NCBI GenBank assembly: GCA_021401465.1
Contig: JADDMT010000005.1
Span: forward strand, 558,001 to 622,000
Direction: 5' to 3'
DNA length: 64,000 nucleotides
Source: Teratosphaeria epicoccoides
Lineage: Eukaryota > Ascomycota > Dothideomycetes > Mycosphaerellales > Teratosphaeriaceae
Part shown: positions 1 through 9,513 of the stretch, piece after piece
How positions within the stretch are numbered: position 1 is the stretch's first letter
Layout: the number at the start of each line of letters is the position of its first letter
The notes under the pieces: model-generated
Told to the model about the DNA's origin: nothing
What the model saw: only the letters and a program-made list of their open reading frames with translations
The model's database searches: none
Program-made: the position numbers and the translations under genes

Positions 1-3000
1 AGTGTCGAGAAGACCGGACGCCCTTTTCAGCCGTCTTGCTGCACAAGGCTACAAGTACAGTCATTGCCCAGTTGGAAGTGGCTTGCTTCTTGCGGTACGC
101 AATGCCATCCTTGTGCTCCAATGTACCCACCGGGAGGAGCACGTTCAGCAAGTAGTTGAGTGTGCCGGCCCTTGGCTTTGAGGGCGTGGCTGGTGTAGCT
201 TCTGACTTGCGCGAGAAGTTGATGAATTCGACCTTGGTCCTGCTGTATGAGAGCAGCAATTCAGACAGACATTGCAGCAAAAAGCACCGATAGACGTATA
301 TCGTGTGCTCTTCGGCTTTGAATCGCTGCTTCTCTGCTGCTAGATCGGTGGGACCACTGGTAGCAGGAACAGGAGTCGGCGCCGAAACTGGCATGCCAGG
401 TGCTGGCGTTGGAGTTGCAGACGTGGGTGCATCGACCATATCAACGTCAACTCTTGCGTCCCTATTGGTCTCGGTCTGCGTCGCTTGGCTGACGAGGGTA
501 GGCGCAGGTCTGTCTTCCACGTCCTTGTAGTTGGAAAGCTCGCGAAGCAGGAAGGCAACAACGCCATCAGTGGCTTCAACGATCGGCGCCTTGGACTCAG
601 ACCCAAGTATTTGAGCTGCAGCCGTCTCGGCTTCCTCGACACTTGGCTGCACAGACTCCGTCACGTTGTCCTCACGCGCTTGCGCTGGCCTTGCTGTTGA
701 TATTGATCCTTCGACTGGCTCGTCGTCCTTTTTGAGTGCGAGCACTTGCGCGCGATTTGGTGCCCCGTCAAAGCGAGGAATTTCTACCATTTCCTTGGTC
801 ATTTCAACGAACAACTCGGGCTCTCGCAACACCAGATGGTGGAGATTGCGAGTATAGCTGGTGGTGTCCAGTCCTCGTGATGATCGATGTGATTCGAGCG
901 CGGCCTTGATCTCCGTCTTCATGCATCGGCGAATGATAGACTCATCCTCAACCATGTGCCGCAAAAGAAGCATGAACGAGCTGTGGAGCTTCTCGTCAAC
1001 AGAACCAGATAGCTGGCGGATCATCATGAACAAACGACCCATGGACTGCTTCTCGCTCAAGCGAAGGGCGAACTCGCGCTTGCGGCTCAGAGTGACTAAG
1101 ACGCGTGAGACTGAAAGTGCCAGCGAGCTGTTCTTTCCAATCTTTGGGAGGATGTCAATGAGCGCCGTGAATAGGTCTGTCCTTGTTTCCATAGACACGA
1201 TGGGTGATGACGCTGCAGGCTCGGGCATCGCCTTTGTTGGATCATCCGCTGGAGGTGGATCCCAGAGAATCTGCACAGGCTGCTCATCCTCCGACAGCAC
1301 CTTTTCGACGATGAGCAGGATCATCTCCAGCCACGGTACATCTTCGACCTTCTGGTCAGGCTGAAGCTTGACCCAGGCAGTGAACGTGTCCAGCGACTCG
1401 CTGAGCTCCTGTACGGTCGACTCGAAGAAGTCTTTGTCTTGCAAGACGAGAGCCAGTAGGTGCGCGGAAGCCGAAATCTTTGCTGAGGTCTCCTTGCTCG
1501 GCTCATCAGCTTGTAACGACAGAAGGGAAGAGACTAGAGTGCCACCAGTCTCTGCGCATTGCGCCGAGCGATCGCTACTCTTTGCGACTGCTGCAGTGAT
1601 CAGATCGCTCAGCTCGAATGTCACTGCTGGGACTGCACTTAGGACGTCCAGGCAATGATTGATCAAATTTTCCCTGAGCGACTTCCGCTGCTCGTCAAGA
1701 TCATCGATAGTGACGAACAGCTGCTTGGTGTCATCGGCTGACGACTGTGCAGCTTGACTGCCTGCGGGGCCTGGAGAGCCGCCGCCCATAAGTATTTCGG
1801 TCAATCGTCCAAGTCTGCCATGACTACCGATCATTTCGACAAAGTCCCGATCGCCAATGTTCGCAGGCAGCCCTTGAATCGGGACGCCCTGCAGCAAGCC
1901 GGCTGGACGGCCCTCATCCTCGTCGTCCTCCTGCATGGCGTCATTGTCAGCGTCTTCGGGATCTACCAGACCAGGCATAGAGTCATTTTCGTCATTGCTA
2001 TCGTCATTCTCCGGTGCATCAGGCATTTCAACCGATTGGCTTGAAGATGTTGGCTGACGCTCAGTTGCTCGTAAGCCTTGAGGCGCTTCAGCGCTCTCGC
2101 GAGCAGACTCGTCCTCGGGAATCGCAAAGCGCGGCGCTGTGTGCGGCGCGATCCTCAAGTTGGCATATTCGCGGGCTGTTGACTCGTTGTTGTTGCAGCG
2201 AAAGACAGCCTCGCGAGCCAGAGGCATCTCGATTCCCTCCTGGTGTAAGTTCTCGGCAGCGCGGTGGTCGCGTAGCCTAAACTCTGGTCTGGTGGTCGCA
2301 CGACGACGACTCGCCTTGTCTGCGCGCTGGAGAGCGCGATCTTCACCTTCGGCCTTCAGAATGATGCGAAGTATGTCGATGATCTTCTTGACGTACACGT
2401 CTCCAATGGTCTCAATAGCATTCGACTCCCACAGCTTCCGCACAGCTGGCAGGACCTCACTGCGGATCTCAACGACAAGCTGGTTCGGGACAAAGAAGTC
2501 GGCCTGCTTGTGGTCGCGAACTGCAATGTTGTTGGACTGCATTGCATCGACGATAGTCTTACTACGCACAACATGAGTGTAGAAGTCCAAGATAGAGTGC
2601 AATCCATCGCGGGCTGGCCGTTCCACTTCTTCCGGGGGCTTCTTCGCGATGGCTTCACCAAAGCGCTCGAGTAGCTCATTAAGCTTCTTAAAGCCGCCTT
2701 CGAGGTAGAATGTGTTAAGCACAATTGTGAGAGCCTCTTTCGGACCATAGCCATCCATAGGAAACGAAGTCTTCAACATGAGTCGACACGTTGCTTGAAG
2801 TGAAGTGGACAGAAACCTCAGTTGTACAGCATCCTCTTTAACGCTCTCCGACTTCGACACATCCAGCTCGGACAGGAAGTGCTGCACGATATGCTGTGCG
2901 ACGACAGTGGCATGCTGCTTACTCGCTAAGTCGCCAGTGCGTTTGGGCGTCAAAGCTTGAGAGAATGTGTGGAAGAAGGTCTCGATGCCTTTCGGAGTCT

Positions 3001-6000
3001 GATCAAGGGTGTACCGCAAAGCCTTGATGTTCTTGATGGCGTAGTCGTCCTCGGTAAGCTGGGGCTTCTCAGCCTGCATCTCGTTACCAGCTCCAAGAGT
3101 TTCGGCATAACTCGATTGGCTCGCCGGCTCGATGTAGCCGCGGGGATCGACGCGACGCATGATGTATGGCTTTGGGTCTGATTTGTCCTTCACCTCTTGC
3201 GAAAGCGCATTCTGCAAAGCCAGATTCTCCCAGATGCAGGCAGCGTGCAGTTTGCTGAGATCGTCGACAAGCTGGATGTATATGTCGGTGAAGTTCAAAG
3301 TGTGGAATAGCTGATTCGTCTGGCTGCTGTGAGATCTGCTGTACGTTGGAGGTGCCAAGGTCTTCCCAAGGATGTCCGATAGTACATGTACGATAGCGAG
3401 CGACTTGAAAATGGCGTTGTAGTCAGTCAGTTGATCTGGTTGCTCGGTGCCCTGCTTTGCGAAGGCAGCGAAAAAGCTGACCGAATGATCGTGATGCATG
3501 ATTGGCTTGACGGCCCTCAAAGCGTCCTGTACTCGAAAGATGATGCTGGGGAGCACAAGATGAGGCTTTGCCTCGCACATCGTCTTTAATACCTGCGAAA
3601 GCTTGTGGTATGCTTGGAAGGCGGCCAGATCATATGGGTTGCTCGGAGACGTAGCGAGCTTCAGCACATGCTCGGCACCACCATTCTCGCAGAACAATGT
3701 GCACATGCCACTGTTGTGGAAGTAGCCCTCCAGGAACTTGACGCACGCTGACATGTAAGGCATGGCATGGCCTTGCTCCGAGACCTTGTCCTCATAGGCA
3801 TAGGCCTCACGCTCACCAGACAGCGGATACAGCTTAGCACCAACCCCCTTGCCAGCCAGCTTGTGGCATAAAGATGCCACACGCTTGACCATGGATAAGA
3901 CAGTGCTGTTGATCTGTTCCTTCAGGCGTGGATGATGACGTGACAGTTCGTCAAAGGCGTTGCCAACAGCGTTCGCAACATTAGGCTCCTCGTCCATGAC
4001 TTTGACATGGGCAGGGGAAACGAAGATGTCGAAATATCTGACCAGAGCCTTTGAAGCCTGGAAGAGTGCCATGCCGTTCTCGTTCAAGCAGATGGCCCCA
4101 AATGCGGTCGGAATGTCGCATACAGTCTCGCCGACTGGCAGAATGCCATCGACTGACGGATACTTGATTTGTCCCTCCTCGTCGACTTCGATGTCACCTG
4201 ATAGGTCCGCGTCGGAGAGCACAGACTCTTTCGGGACATCCTGAGGCAGCTGCTCGCCAGTAATTGCTTCCAGAAGAGCTTTCGGAATGCCTGCCTCGCC
4301 GACGGTGGTGTAACTGGTCGGCTCATTGTGGATGAACGTGCTCAAGATGTTGACGGCGCCGCCCCAGACATTCGAACCGAAGATCTTAGCATTTTGGATG
4401 ACAATCTTAAGGCTTTCCAGTACGTGAGCTTGATCAATGAGGTTCCGAAGTAGACGATCGTTATTGCCAGAGCCATGCTCAAACATGTGTATCGTGAACT
4501 TGAACAGCTGGCGCAAGATCGATTGTCTAAAAAACGGAATCTGGTAGTCAACCACTTTCGACTTGTACTCCTCGGGTAGCCCCTGGCCGCTCTCAGCCAT
4601 CGCACACGGGCCCCGAACTTCATTCTCGATCAGGTAACCGATCTTCCGGAAACCGTCGTTATTGGCAAATGCTTGAAAAGCGGAAGGGATGTTGTGAATG
4701 AAGCTCGTGAGGTAGGACAACACCTTCTCCTGATAACGCTGAGCGCGGTCGGACCGGATGTCCAGAACTTCGATCAATATACCCAGGACACCGGCTTGTA
4801 CCATTCGCTCACCACTTCTGGTTTGGGTGCTGTGGAGCTGAAGACTGTTGACGAGGTCAAAGGTCGACTCGCGCCATTCAAGCTCCCTAAGCGACGACGT
4901 TCTGCTGTCGTTGGGGTGATGGCGTTCATCATTATCATGCAGTGTGGCGATGACCTTGCGTAGCTGATAGTATAAGACACCGTGGTTGACATTGATGGAG
5001 AGAGCATCGACAACCTCATTAATCTTGTGACGCGACTTGAGCAATGCTTCCAGAGCGATAAGCACCGTGGTTTCCATTTCCAAACACAGCTGCTGCTGAC
5101 TTATCGTCGAAGGTTGCAAAAGATCAGCGAGCTGCTGAGCAAGATGAAATCGCTTCGGCTCCTCGGTGTCTGGGACGCCAATCTTCTCTTGGAACTTGGT
5201 CTCGCTCATCGCGTAGCACAAGTTGGCAACAGCGAGCAGACGGACCTGCACCAAAGTCTGACTGTGCTCTTCAGGTGATTTGAGGCACTCGGCAATCCTG
5301 ACTCTGTGCAACAGGTCGTATCGGAGCTCGAGCGGCACATTCGGTAATGCTTCGCGAACCAGCTGCCACGCTGGCGTCGAGCCCACCTTGGAAGCAGGAA
5401 TCTGGAACATCTGTTGCGCTGGAGACGGTGCATCGCTCTCTTTCGACTTGAACGGCGTGGGGACATCATTCGCGCTTGTGCTTCTGTCGCCACCAGAAGT
5501 CCGATCGCGTGATGGTCCGAGATTCGATGTCCTCCTGACAGGCGTCGGAGTGTTCGTTGACAGTTCGGTCGATGTCTGAGCAGTGGCAGGCCTCGATGGG
5601 GGCGGGTTTGATGACTGGCCGTAATAGCTTATGCCGACAGCTGCCAGCTCAGGCTTCGCTGCAAGAGTCCTTGGCTCTTTCACCAACGTCACCAGATCAG
5701 ACGGATTGTATGCAGACAAAGATGGAGCCTTCTCCTTGCCCTTGCCAGGCGTGACCGGCATCTGGCTTGCGGAGAGTGCGGGTTTTGGAAATGGCTCGGC
5801 CAACTTGCGGAGGTTGTCCAGATTGAAGGCGTAATGGTTCGCCATGATGCCCGCCTGGGTGTGCGGAAGGTTGCTCTTGTAGCGTGCCACTTGATACCTC
5901 TGTGCCAGACGCAGACCCAGTTTCAGACATGCCCGCAAGAGCTCGAGAGATGTCGTGTTGAGCAAGTCGTTGATGTGGCCGCTGCTGGCGTACAAGCTCC

Positions 6001-6421
6001 GATTGCCGCAATGCTCAAACAGTATCCGTGTGAAGTTGACGATGGACTGGATCAATTCGCGATCACCCTCGGGGCCGAAACCTAACTTCTCAAGCTCTTC
6101 GTCCGGAGCGCCATTTTCCACTGGCTCGCCCTCTTCTGACACGCCTCTCTTCAGCAGTCGCCGCTCGAACGGCTGCATTTGCGGGCCTTCGCTCAGGCCA
6201 TACTCCTGGTTGAAGGATTCCAGAATTTGATCGAACCGATTCAGCAGCGGTATCCAATGATAGAGATCGCCGCGTGGGAACGGCCAGTCTTGTGGAAAGT
6301 CGGCGAGGATCTGAGGCATATGTTGCAGCGGCGCTGAACTGGCTTTCTCGACGAAGCCAGCGACAAACGGAGACTGGGTCGCCGTATGCCGCTCCGTCGC
6401 GGCCTTCTTGATCCTCCCCAT
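1..6421 (-). CDS. TOM1: HECT-type E3 ubiquitin ligase TOM1/HUWE1 family, N-terminal part (runs off left edge)
   Basis: An open frame with no stop and no visible intron runs from an ATG at 6421 (MGRIKKAATE...) to the window edge, giving about 2140 residues. Full-length fungal Tom1 proteins are near 4000 residues, so the HECT domain lies outside. Order of parts seen: a DUF908-like armadillo region (about residues 90-420, with HYAFNLDNL), a Ser/Pro/Thr-rich linker (about 230-330), a DUF913-like region (about 460-820, with IFGSNVWGGAVNILSTFIHN and DIPTAFGAICLNENG), and a UBA-like segment (about 1370-1410, NLHQEGIEMPLAREAVFRC). Acidic low-complexity stretches follow. Family knowledge: Tom1/HUWE1 ubiquitinates excess histones, unassembled ribosomal proteins and other nuclear substrates. 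The start is supported by family-like N-terminal sequence. The catalytic Cys cannot be checked here. Confidence 0.93.
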   Translation of the reverse strand, partial: MGRIKKAATERHTATQSPFVAGFVEKASSAPLQHMPQILADFPQDWPFPRGDLYHWIPLLNRFDQILESFNQEYGLSEGPQMQPFERRLLKRGVSEEGEPVENGAPDEELEKLGFGPEGDRELIQSIVNFTRILFEHCGNRSLYASSGHINDLLNTTSLELLRACLKLGLRLAQRYQVARYKSNLPHTQAGIMANHYAFNLDNLRKLAEPFPKPALSASQMPVTPGKGKEKAPSLSAYNPSDLVTLVKEPRTLAAKPELAAVGISYYGQSSNPPPSRPATAQTSTELSTNTPTPVRRTSNLGPSRDRTSGGDRSTSANDVPTPFKSKESDAPSPAQQMFQIPASKVGSTPAWQLVREALPNVPLELRYDLLHRVRIAECLKSPEEHSQTLVQVRLLAVANLCYAMSETKFQEKIGVPDTEEPKRFHLAQQLADLLQPSTISQQQLCLEMETTVLIALEALLKSRHKINEVVDALSINVNHGVLYYQLRKVIATLHDNDERHHPNDSRTSSLRELEWRESTFDLVNSLQLHSTQTRSGERMVQAGVLGILIEVLDIRSDRAQRYQEKVLSYLTSFIHNIPSAFQAFANNDGFRKIGYLIENEVRGPCAMAESGQGLPEEYKSKVVDYQIPFFRQSILRQLFKFTIHMFEHGSGNNDRLLRNLIDQAHVLESLKIVIQNAKIFGSNVWGGAVNILSTFIHNEPTSYTTVGEAGIPKALLEAITGEQLPQDVPKESVLSDADLSGDIEVDEEGQIKYPSVDGILPVGETVCDIPTAFGAICLNENGMALFQASKALVRYFDIFVSPAHVKVMDEEPNVANAVGNAFDELSRHHPRLKEQINSTVLSMVKRVASLCHKLAGKGVGAKLYPLSGEREAYAYEDKVSEQGHAMPYMSACVKFLEGYFHNSGMCTLFCENGGAEHVLKLATSPSNPYDLAAFQAYHKLSQVLKTMCEAKPHLVLPSIIFRVQDALRAVKPIMHHDHSVSFFAAFAKQGTEQPDQLTDYNAIFKSLAIVHVLSDILGKTLAPPTYSRSHSSQTNQLFHTLNFTDIYIQLVDDLSKLHAACIWENLALQNALSQEVKDKSDPKPYIMRRVDPRGYIEPASQSSYAETLGAGNEMQAEKPQLTEDDYAIKNIKALRYTLDQTPKGIETFFHTFSQALTPKRTGDLASKQHATVVAQHIVQHFLSELDVSKSESVKEDAVQLRFLSTSLQATCRLMLKTSFPMDGYGPKEALTIVLNTFYLEGGFKKLNELLERFGEAIAKKPPEEVERPARDGLHSILDFYTHVVRSKTIVDAMQSNNIAVRDHKQADFFVPNQLVVEIRSEVLPAVRKLWESNAIETIGDVYVKKIIDILRIILKAEGEDRALQRADKASRRRATTRPEFRLRDHRAAENLHQEGIEMPLAREAVFRCNNNESTAREYANLRIAPHTAPRFAIPEDESARESAEAPQGLRATERQPTSSSQSVEMPDAPENDDSNDENDSMPGLVDPEDADNDAMQEDDEDEGRPAGLLQGVPIQGLPANIGDRDFVEMIGSHGRLGRLTEILMGGGSPGPAGSQAAQSSADDTKQLFVTIDDLDEQRKSLRENLINHCLDVLSAVPAVTFELSDLITAAVAKSSDRSAQCAETGGTLVSSLLSLQADEPSKETSAKISASAHLLALVLQDKDFFESTVQELSESLDTFTAWVKLQPDQKVEDVPWLEMILLIVEKVLSEDEQPVQILWDPPPADDPTKAMPEPAASSPIVSMETRTDLFTALIDILPKIGKNSSLALSVSRVLVTLSRKREFALRLSEKQSMGRLFMMIRQLSGSVDEKLHSSFMLLLRHMVEDESIIRRCMKTEIKAALESHRSSRGLDTTSYTRNLHHLVLREPELFVEMTKEMVEIPRFDGAPNRAQVLALKKDDEPVEGSISTARPAQAREDNVTESVQPSVEEAETAAAQILGSESKAPIVEATDGVVAFLLRELSNYKDVEDRPAPTLVSQATQTETNRDARVDVDMVDAPTSATPTPAPGMPVSAPTPVPATSGPTDLAAEKQRFKAEEHTIYVYRCFLLQCLSELLLSYSRTKVEFINFSRKSEATPATPSKPRAGTLNYLLNVLLPVGTLEHKDGIAYRKKQATSNWAMTVLVALCSKTAEKGVRSSRH

Positions 6422-7711
6422 CGCGCGTATAGCGCGTGATTCGTTGTTGGGTCACTCTTATGGTGTGTATCTTCGACCGTCTATCCGGAGAAGCTGTGGT
6501 ATAGATATGGATGTGGCTTGACTTCGCGGCGGAAGTGGGTTGGCGTGTAACGGGTGGAAGACGTTCGACGAACTTCTCGCACGCGGCAAAGAAGCTCCGG
6601 CTGAATGATGGCGCAGGATGTTGGCGGTGCAGCGCCTTCCCTGACAATCTGTGGAATACCGTTAACACGTGCTAGTCTGCCGTATTCTCGCGACGTATTC
6701 TCGTCGATGGAGAGAGTTGGTGTGTGGAAGAGTCAAGGTTGTGTGTTGCAAGGCGGCCAGCAGTGTCTGCTGCTTGTGCTTGTGGAGGGAAGGTGCGAGA
6801 GAGAGCGAACGAGCTAGTCGGATCTCGCGCCGAAGCGCAACGTTATCTGCCAAGCAATACCACATGACGAAGATGATGGATCGCGTGCGCGTGAGGCCGT
6901 TGCTAAGACATACAATTATACATATATACATATATATATATATGTGATCATCGTGGCTCAGCAGCACTCCAGACGTTGTCATTGTTCCTGCTGGTCACCC
7001 GTGTGATTTCATGGCCTCGCCATATTGGCCGGACAGCAATGCTCCAACCAGACTCCTCGCAATCTCAACCTGCCGACCATGTACTTACTATGCCTGTGAT
7101 CATGGTCCAAGGGGTCCTGCTTATCATCGTGCACGAGCCAATGCTTTCAGATCTTCCATTTACGAACGCAGCTCAGTTTTGTGTCAAGTGCACGATCAGC
7201 ATGCTCAGAGCCGCCGAAAGAAATGACCGCGCACCGCGTTGCGTATGTATCAAAAGACGTATTCTCCGGTGCAGAGCGTGACGGCGACATTGGAGTCAGC
7301 GCCGTCAGATGGCTTGCCGGATGCTGACCTGAGATGACATTTTGCTAATAAACTCACTTGTTGACAATGGCACCAGTAGCACAACATGCAATGGTCCAGT
7401 CCACAGACAAGAACGAAAAGGTCAGCAACTCACGCCTCTCCGTACATTTGCCCTTCCACAATACACACAGCGCCGACTGCCTGAAAACCGATGTGCATTC
7501 TTCGCACGCAGCGACCACCACATCCGGAACGACGCTTCTCTGGTTCGCGAGCAAGCTTGGACATTGGCAATACCATCTGCATGCGATCTGAACCAACACA
7601 TGAACCCTGACATCAGCATCTTCAGCAACTTTGACAGAATATTTGAGCGCGTCACTTTGCAAGGTCGCGAAGCATCGAGTATCAACATCAACTGCAGTCA
7701 ACTCTTCCGCG
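6422..7711. other. Intergenic region with TA microsatellite
   Basis: This lies upstream of TOM1 (minus) and the plus-strand gene at 7712, so it should hold both promoters. A pure TA microsatellite sits at about 6921-6943. Open frames on both strands around 7342-7776 overlap each other and show no family likeness; I do not call them genes. Confidence 0.5.
6921..6943. repeat. (TA)n microsatellite
   Basis: The stretch is alternating T and A with one C interruption near its left end. It lies about 0.5 kb upstream of the TOM1 start and is probably length-polymorphic. Confidence 0.8.
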
Positions 7712-8818
7712 ATGACGGACATATTCCCTGCTGCCGCGCCAGCTGCCGTCACCGCTAGAGGCGTAGTACTTATCACGCAAGCAATGCGACCAGGTCAAGC
7801 ACAAATCAGTGGCAATAATATGAGCCCTTCAGCGGACCATGCGCGCTACCTGCGTGAGATGGCTGGCATCGCCGACACCGGAAACGACACTGACGAGGCG
7901 TTCGTCGAGACGGCAACCAAGAGTAAGACCACCAAGAAACGCAAGGCCGAAGGTGATGGGCCTCCCACAGAGGCTTCAAGCAAGAAGCGCAAGTCATCAA
8001 CCTCGACCGACACGAGTGCCGAATTCCTGGAAAAAAATGGTACGAATCCTTCAACCAAAACACGCAGAAGCTCGACTTCAACCGACACGAGTGCCGACGC
8101 TTGTGAAAAGCACCCCAGCCGCACACTGGATTCAGCTGGCAAGATGTACGACTCCGTCACGGGCAAAGAGAGCAAACCACCTGTCAAGAAAGCTGCCAGC
8201 AAAAGGCGTGCGGCGCCTGTCAAAGGCGCCCAAGCGCCAGAGGTTGTCATGCCGAGCAAACCGGAGCTCTCTTTTGTCGTAACGAGCAAACTTGATCAAC
8301 TTCACCGATATGTTGTCGAGACCAAAGCGCCAGTCGGTGCATGGCTCAGGCGCCGATATGGTTCAATTGAGCTGCCTGTGCAGCCGACTCTGCAAAACTC
8401 GCTTCCCAACAAGATTGACATCCCCGAATCAGCCATCCTCGGCACCCTGATGCGCCTGCAGCTGGACTACGAGCTTCCCGTCCCAGTCTGCCTAAGCACA
8501 GTCCACGATATCATCGTCGCCACCTCTACCGAGGCTCCTTCTGTCTGCACCGCCGAGCGCGCAGAAGGCATTCGCAATGCTGGCGCGCGCTGGATCACGC
8601 TCGATCTGGACCGCGTGTGTGGCGTCGACGAGCAATTGAGGGAGAAACTCGACGGGCGGGGCCCGAAGGTCCGTTCGTGGTTTGAGGCGGAGCTGGAGAT
8701 GTGTGAGCGGCAGCTTTGGGCTAGCTTTCTGCGAGCGGGAGTGAAGGGTGCTGAGAAGGGACCTGAGTCGCAGGGCGTGGAAGAGGCGGTGCTACGGAAG
8801 TGGATGCCGTCGATTTAG
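7712..8818 (+). CDS. Unrecognised basic, Lys/Ser-rich protein, probably nuclear
   Basis: The open frame gives 368 residues from the ATG at 7712. In-frame ATGs at 7631, 7784 and 7820 are alternatives, and 7820 (MSPSADHARYL...) begins the more protein-like sequence. The N-terminal half is disordered, with KKRK- and KKRKSS-type nuclear localisation signals. It holds an imperfect internal duplication (KRKSSTSTDTSAEF... and TRRSSTSTDTSADA...). The C-terminal third (from about residue 210) looks folded, with alternating hydrophobic and charged residues and conserved-looking WITLDLDRVCG. I recognise no family. A frame open for more than 1 kb with coding-like codon use supports a real gene; the start is uncertain. 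Confidence 0.7.
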   Translation: MTDIFPAAAPAAVTARGVVLITQAMRPGQAQISGNNMSPSADHARYLREMAGIADTGNDTDEAFVETATKSKTTKKRKAEGDGPPTEASSKKRKSSTSTDTSAEFLEKNGTNPSTKTRRSSTSTDTSADACEKHPSRTLDSAGKMYDSVTGKESKPPVKKAASKRRAAPVKGAQAPEVVMPSKPELSFVVTSKLDQLHRYVVETKAPVGAWLRRRYGSIELPVQPTLQNSLPNKIDIPESAILGTLMRLQLDYELPVPVCLSTVHDIIVATSTEAPSVCTAERAEGIRNAGARWITLDLDRVCGVDEQLREKLDGRGPKVRSWFEAELEMCERQLWASFLRAGVKGAEKGPESQGVEEAVLRKWMPSI

Positions 8819-9513
8819 CAGTCCGCGGGGCAGTGGCGACGTGTGAGGCCTTGCTTCAACATCGCAATGGCGTTGGCAGCTAGCATTTGAGGCCGTGGCT
8901 GCAACGTCATCGAGGCATCAATCGAGCAATGATATCCAAAAATTGTCACATCGGACTGCCGTTCGCCGCATAGCGCCTCGGGCGATCACACGCCTTCCCT
9001 ATACTCATGGTCGACTTGCCCCTTCAGTGAAAAGGAGTCACCTCTGCGTGTCAACAGATTGCTGCTGGCGCCCAATGGACGCGAAAATTTGTCTCGATAG
9101 GGTTAGGGTTTGGGTAATGTCTCGAGACATCTCTGACCAGCCACCGCGCTGCAAATACGGCTCTGGGAACGCGAGATCAGTCTTGGTAGATAGGGGAAGT
9201 ACGAGATGTATGACGAGTCTTGCAAGGTACTGGGCGATGGTCAGAAGTGAGCTGTGGAGACAGTACTATCAGCCGCTTACTGTTTCTGCAGTTCAGTGAC
9301 GCCCTACGTGTCAAGTCGTCAATAAGGAACGCCAGGATATGTCGAGATTACTTGCCGAAGACCAGTCACGGACGAGGCAAATGGGAATAGGCGACCACTC
9401 CACATAAGCTGATCCCAAGTGGACTCCAACGACAGCCAGCGGCAGGAAAGCAAGAGCAATCAATCATTATGCATTCTTTCCACCTAGGGCCCTTCAAGAT
9501 TCCACCTTCGAAT
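8819..9513. other. Intergenic, convergent 3' regions
   Basis: This separates the 3' end of the gene at 7712-8818 from that of TSR1. A 134-codon plus-strand frame from 8895 has no recognisable content and is not called. One short telomere-like tract is present at 9097-9116. Confidence 0.5.
9097..9116 (+). repeat. Interstitial telomere-like tract
   Basis: It reads ATAGGGTTAGGGTTTGGGTA: one perfect TTAGGG flanked by degenerate units. Fungal telomeres are usually TTAGGG repeats. A single-copy match like this may be a binding site for a TTAGGG-binding factor or chance. Confidence 0.35.

Noticed and set aside
7342..7776. Overlapping open frames on both strands upstream of the gene at 7712.
   Set aside because: No family likeness; each frame is the mirror of the other and no splice pair extends the real gene.
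8895..9299. 134-codon plus-strand frame.
   Set aside because: Composition and motifs look non-coding, and it lies in a convergent 3' region.
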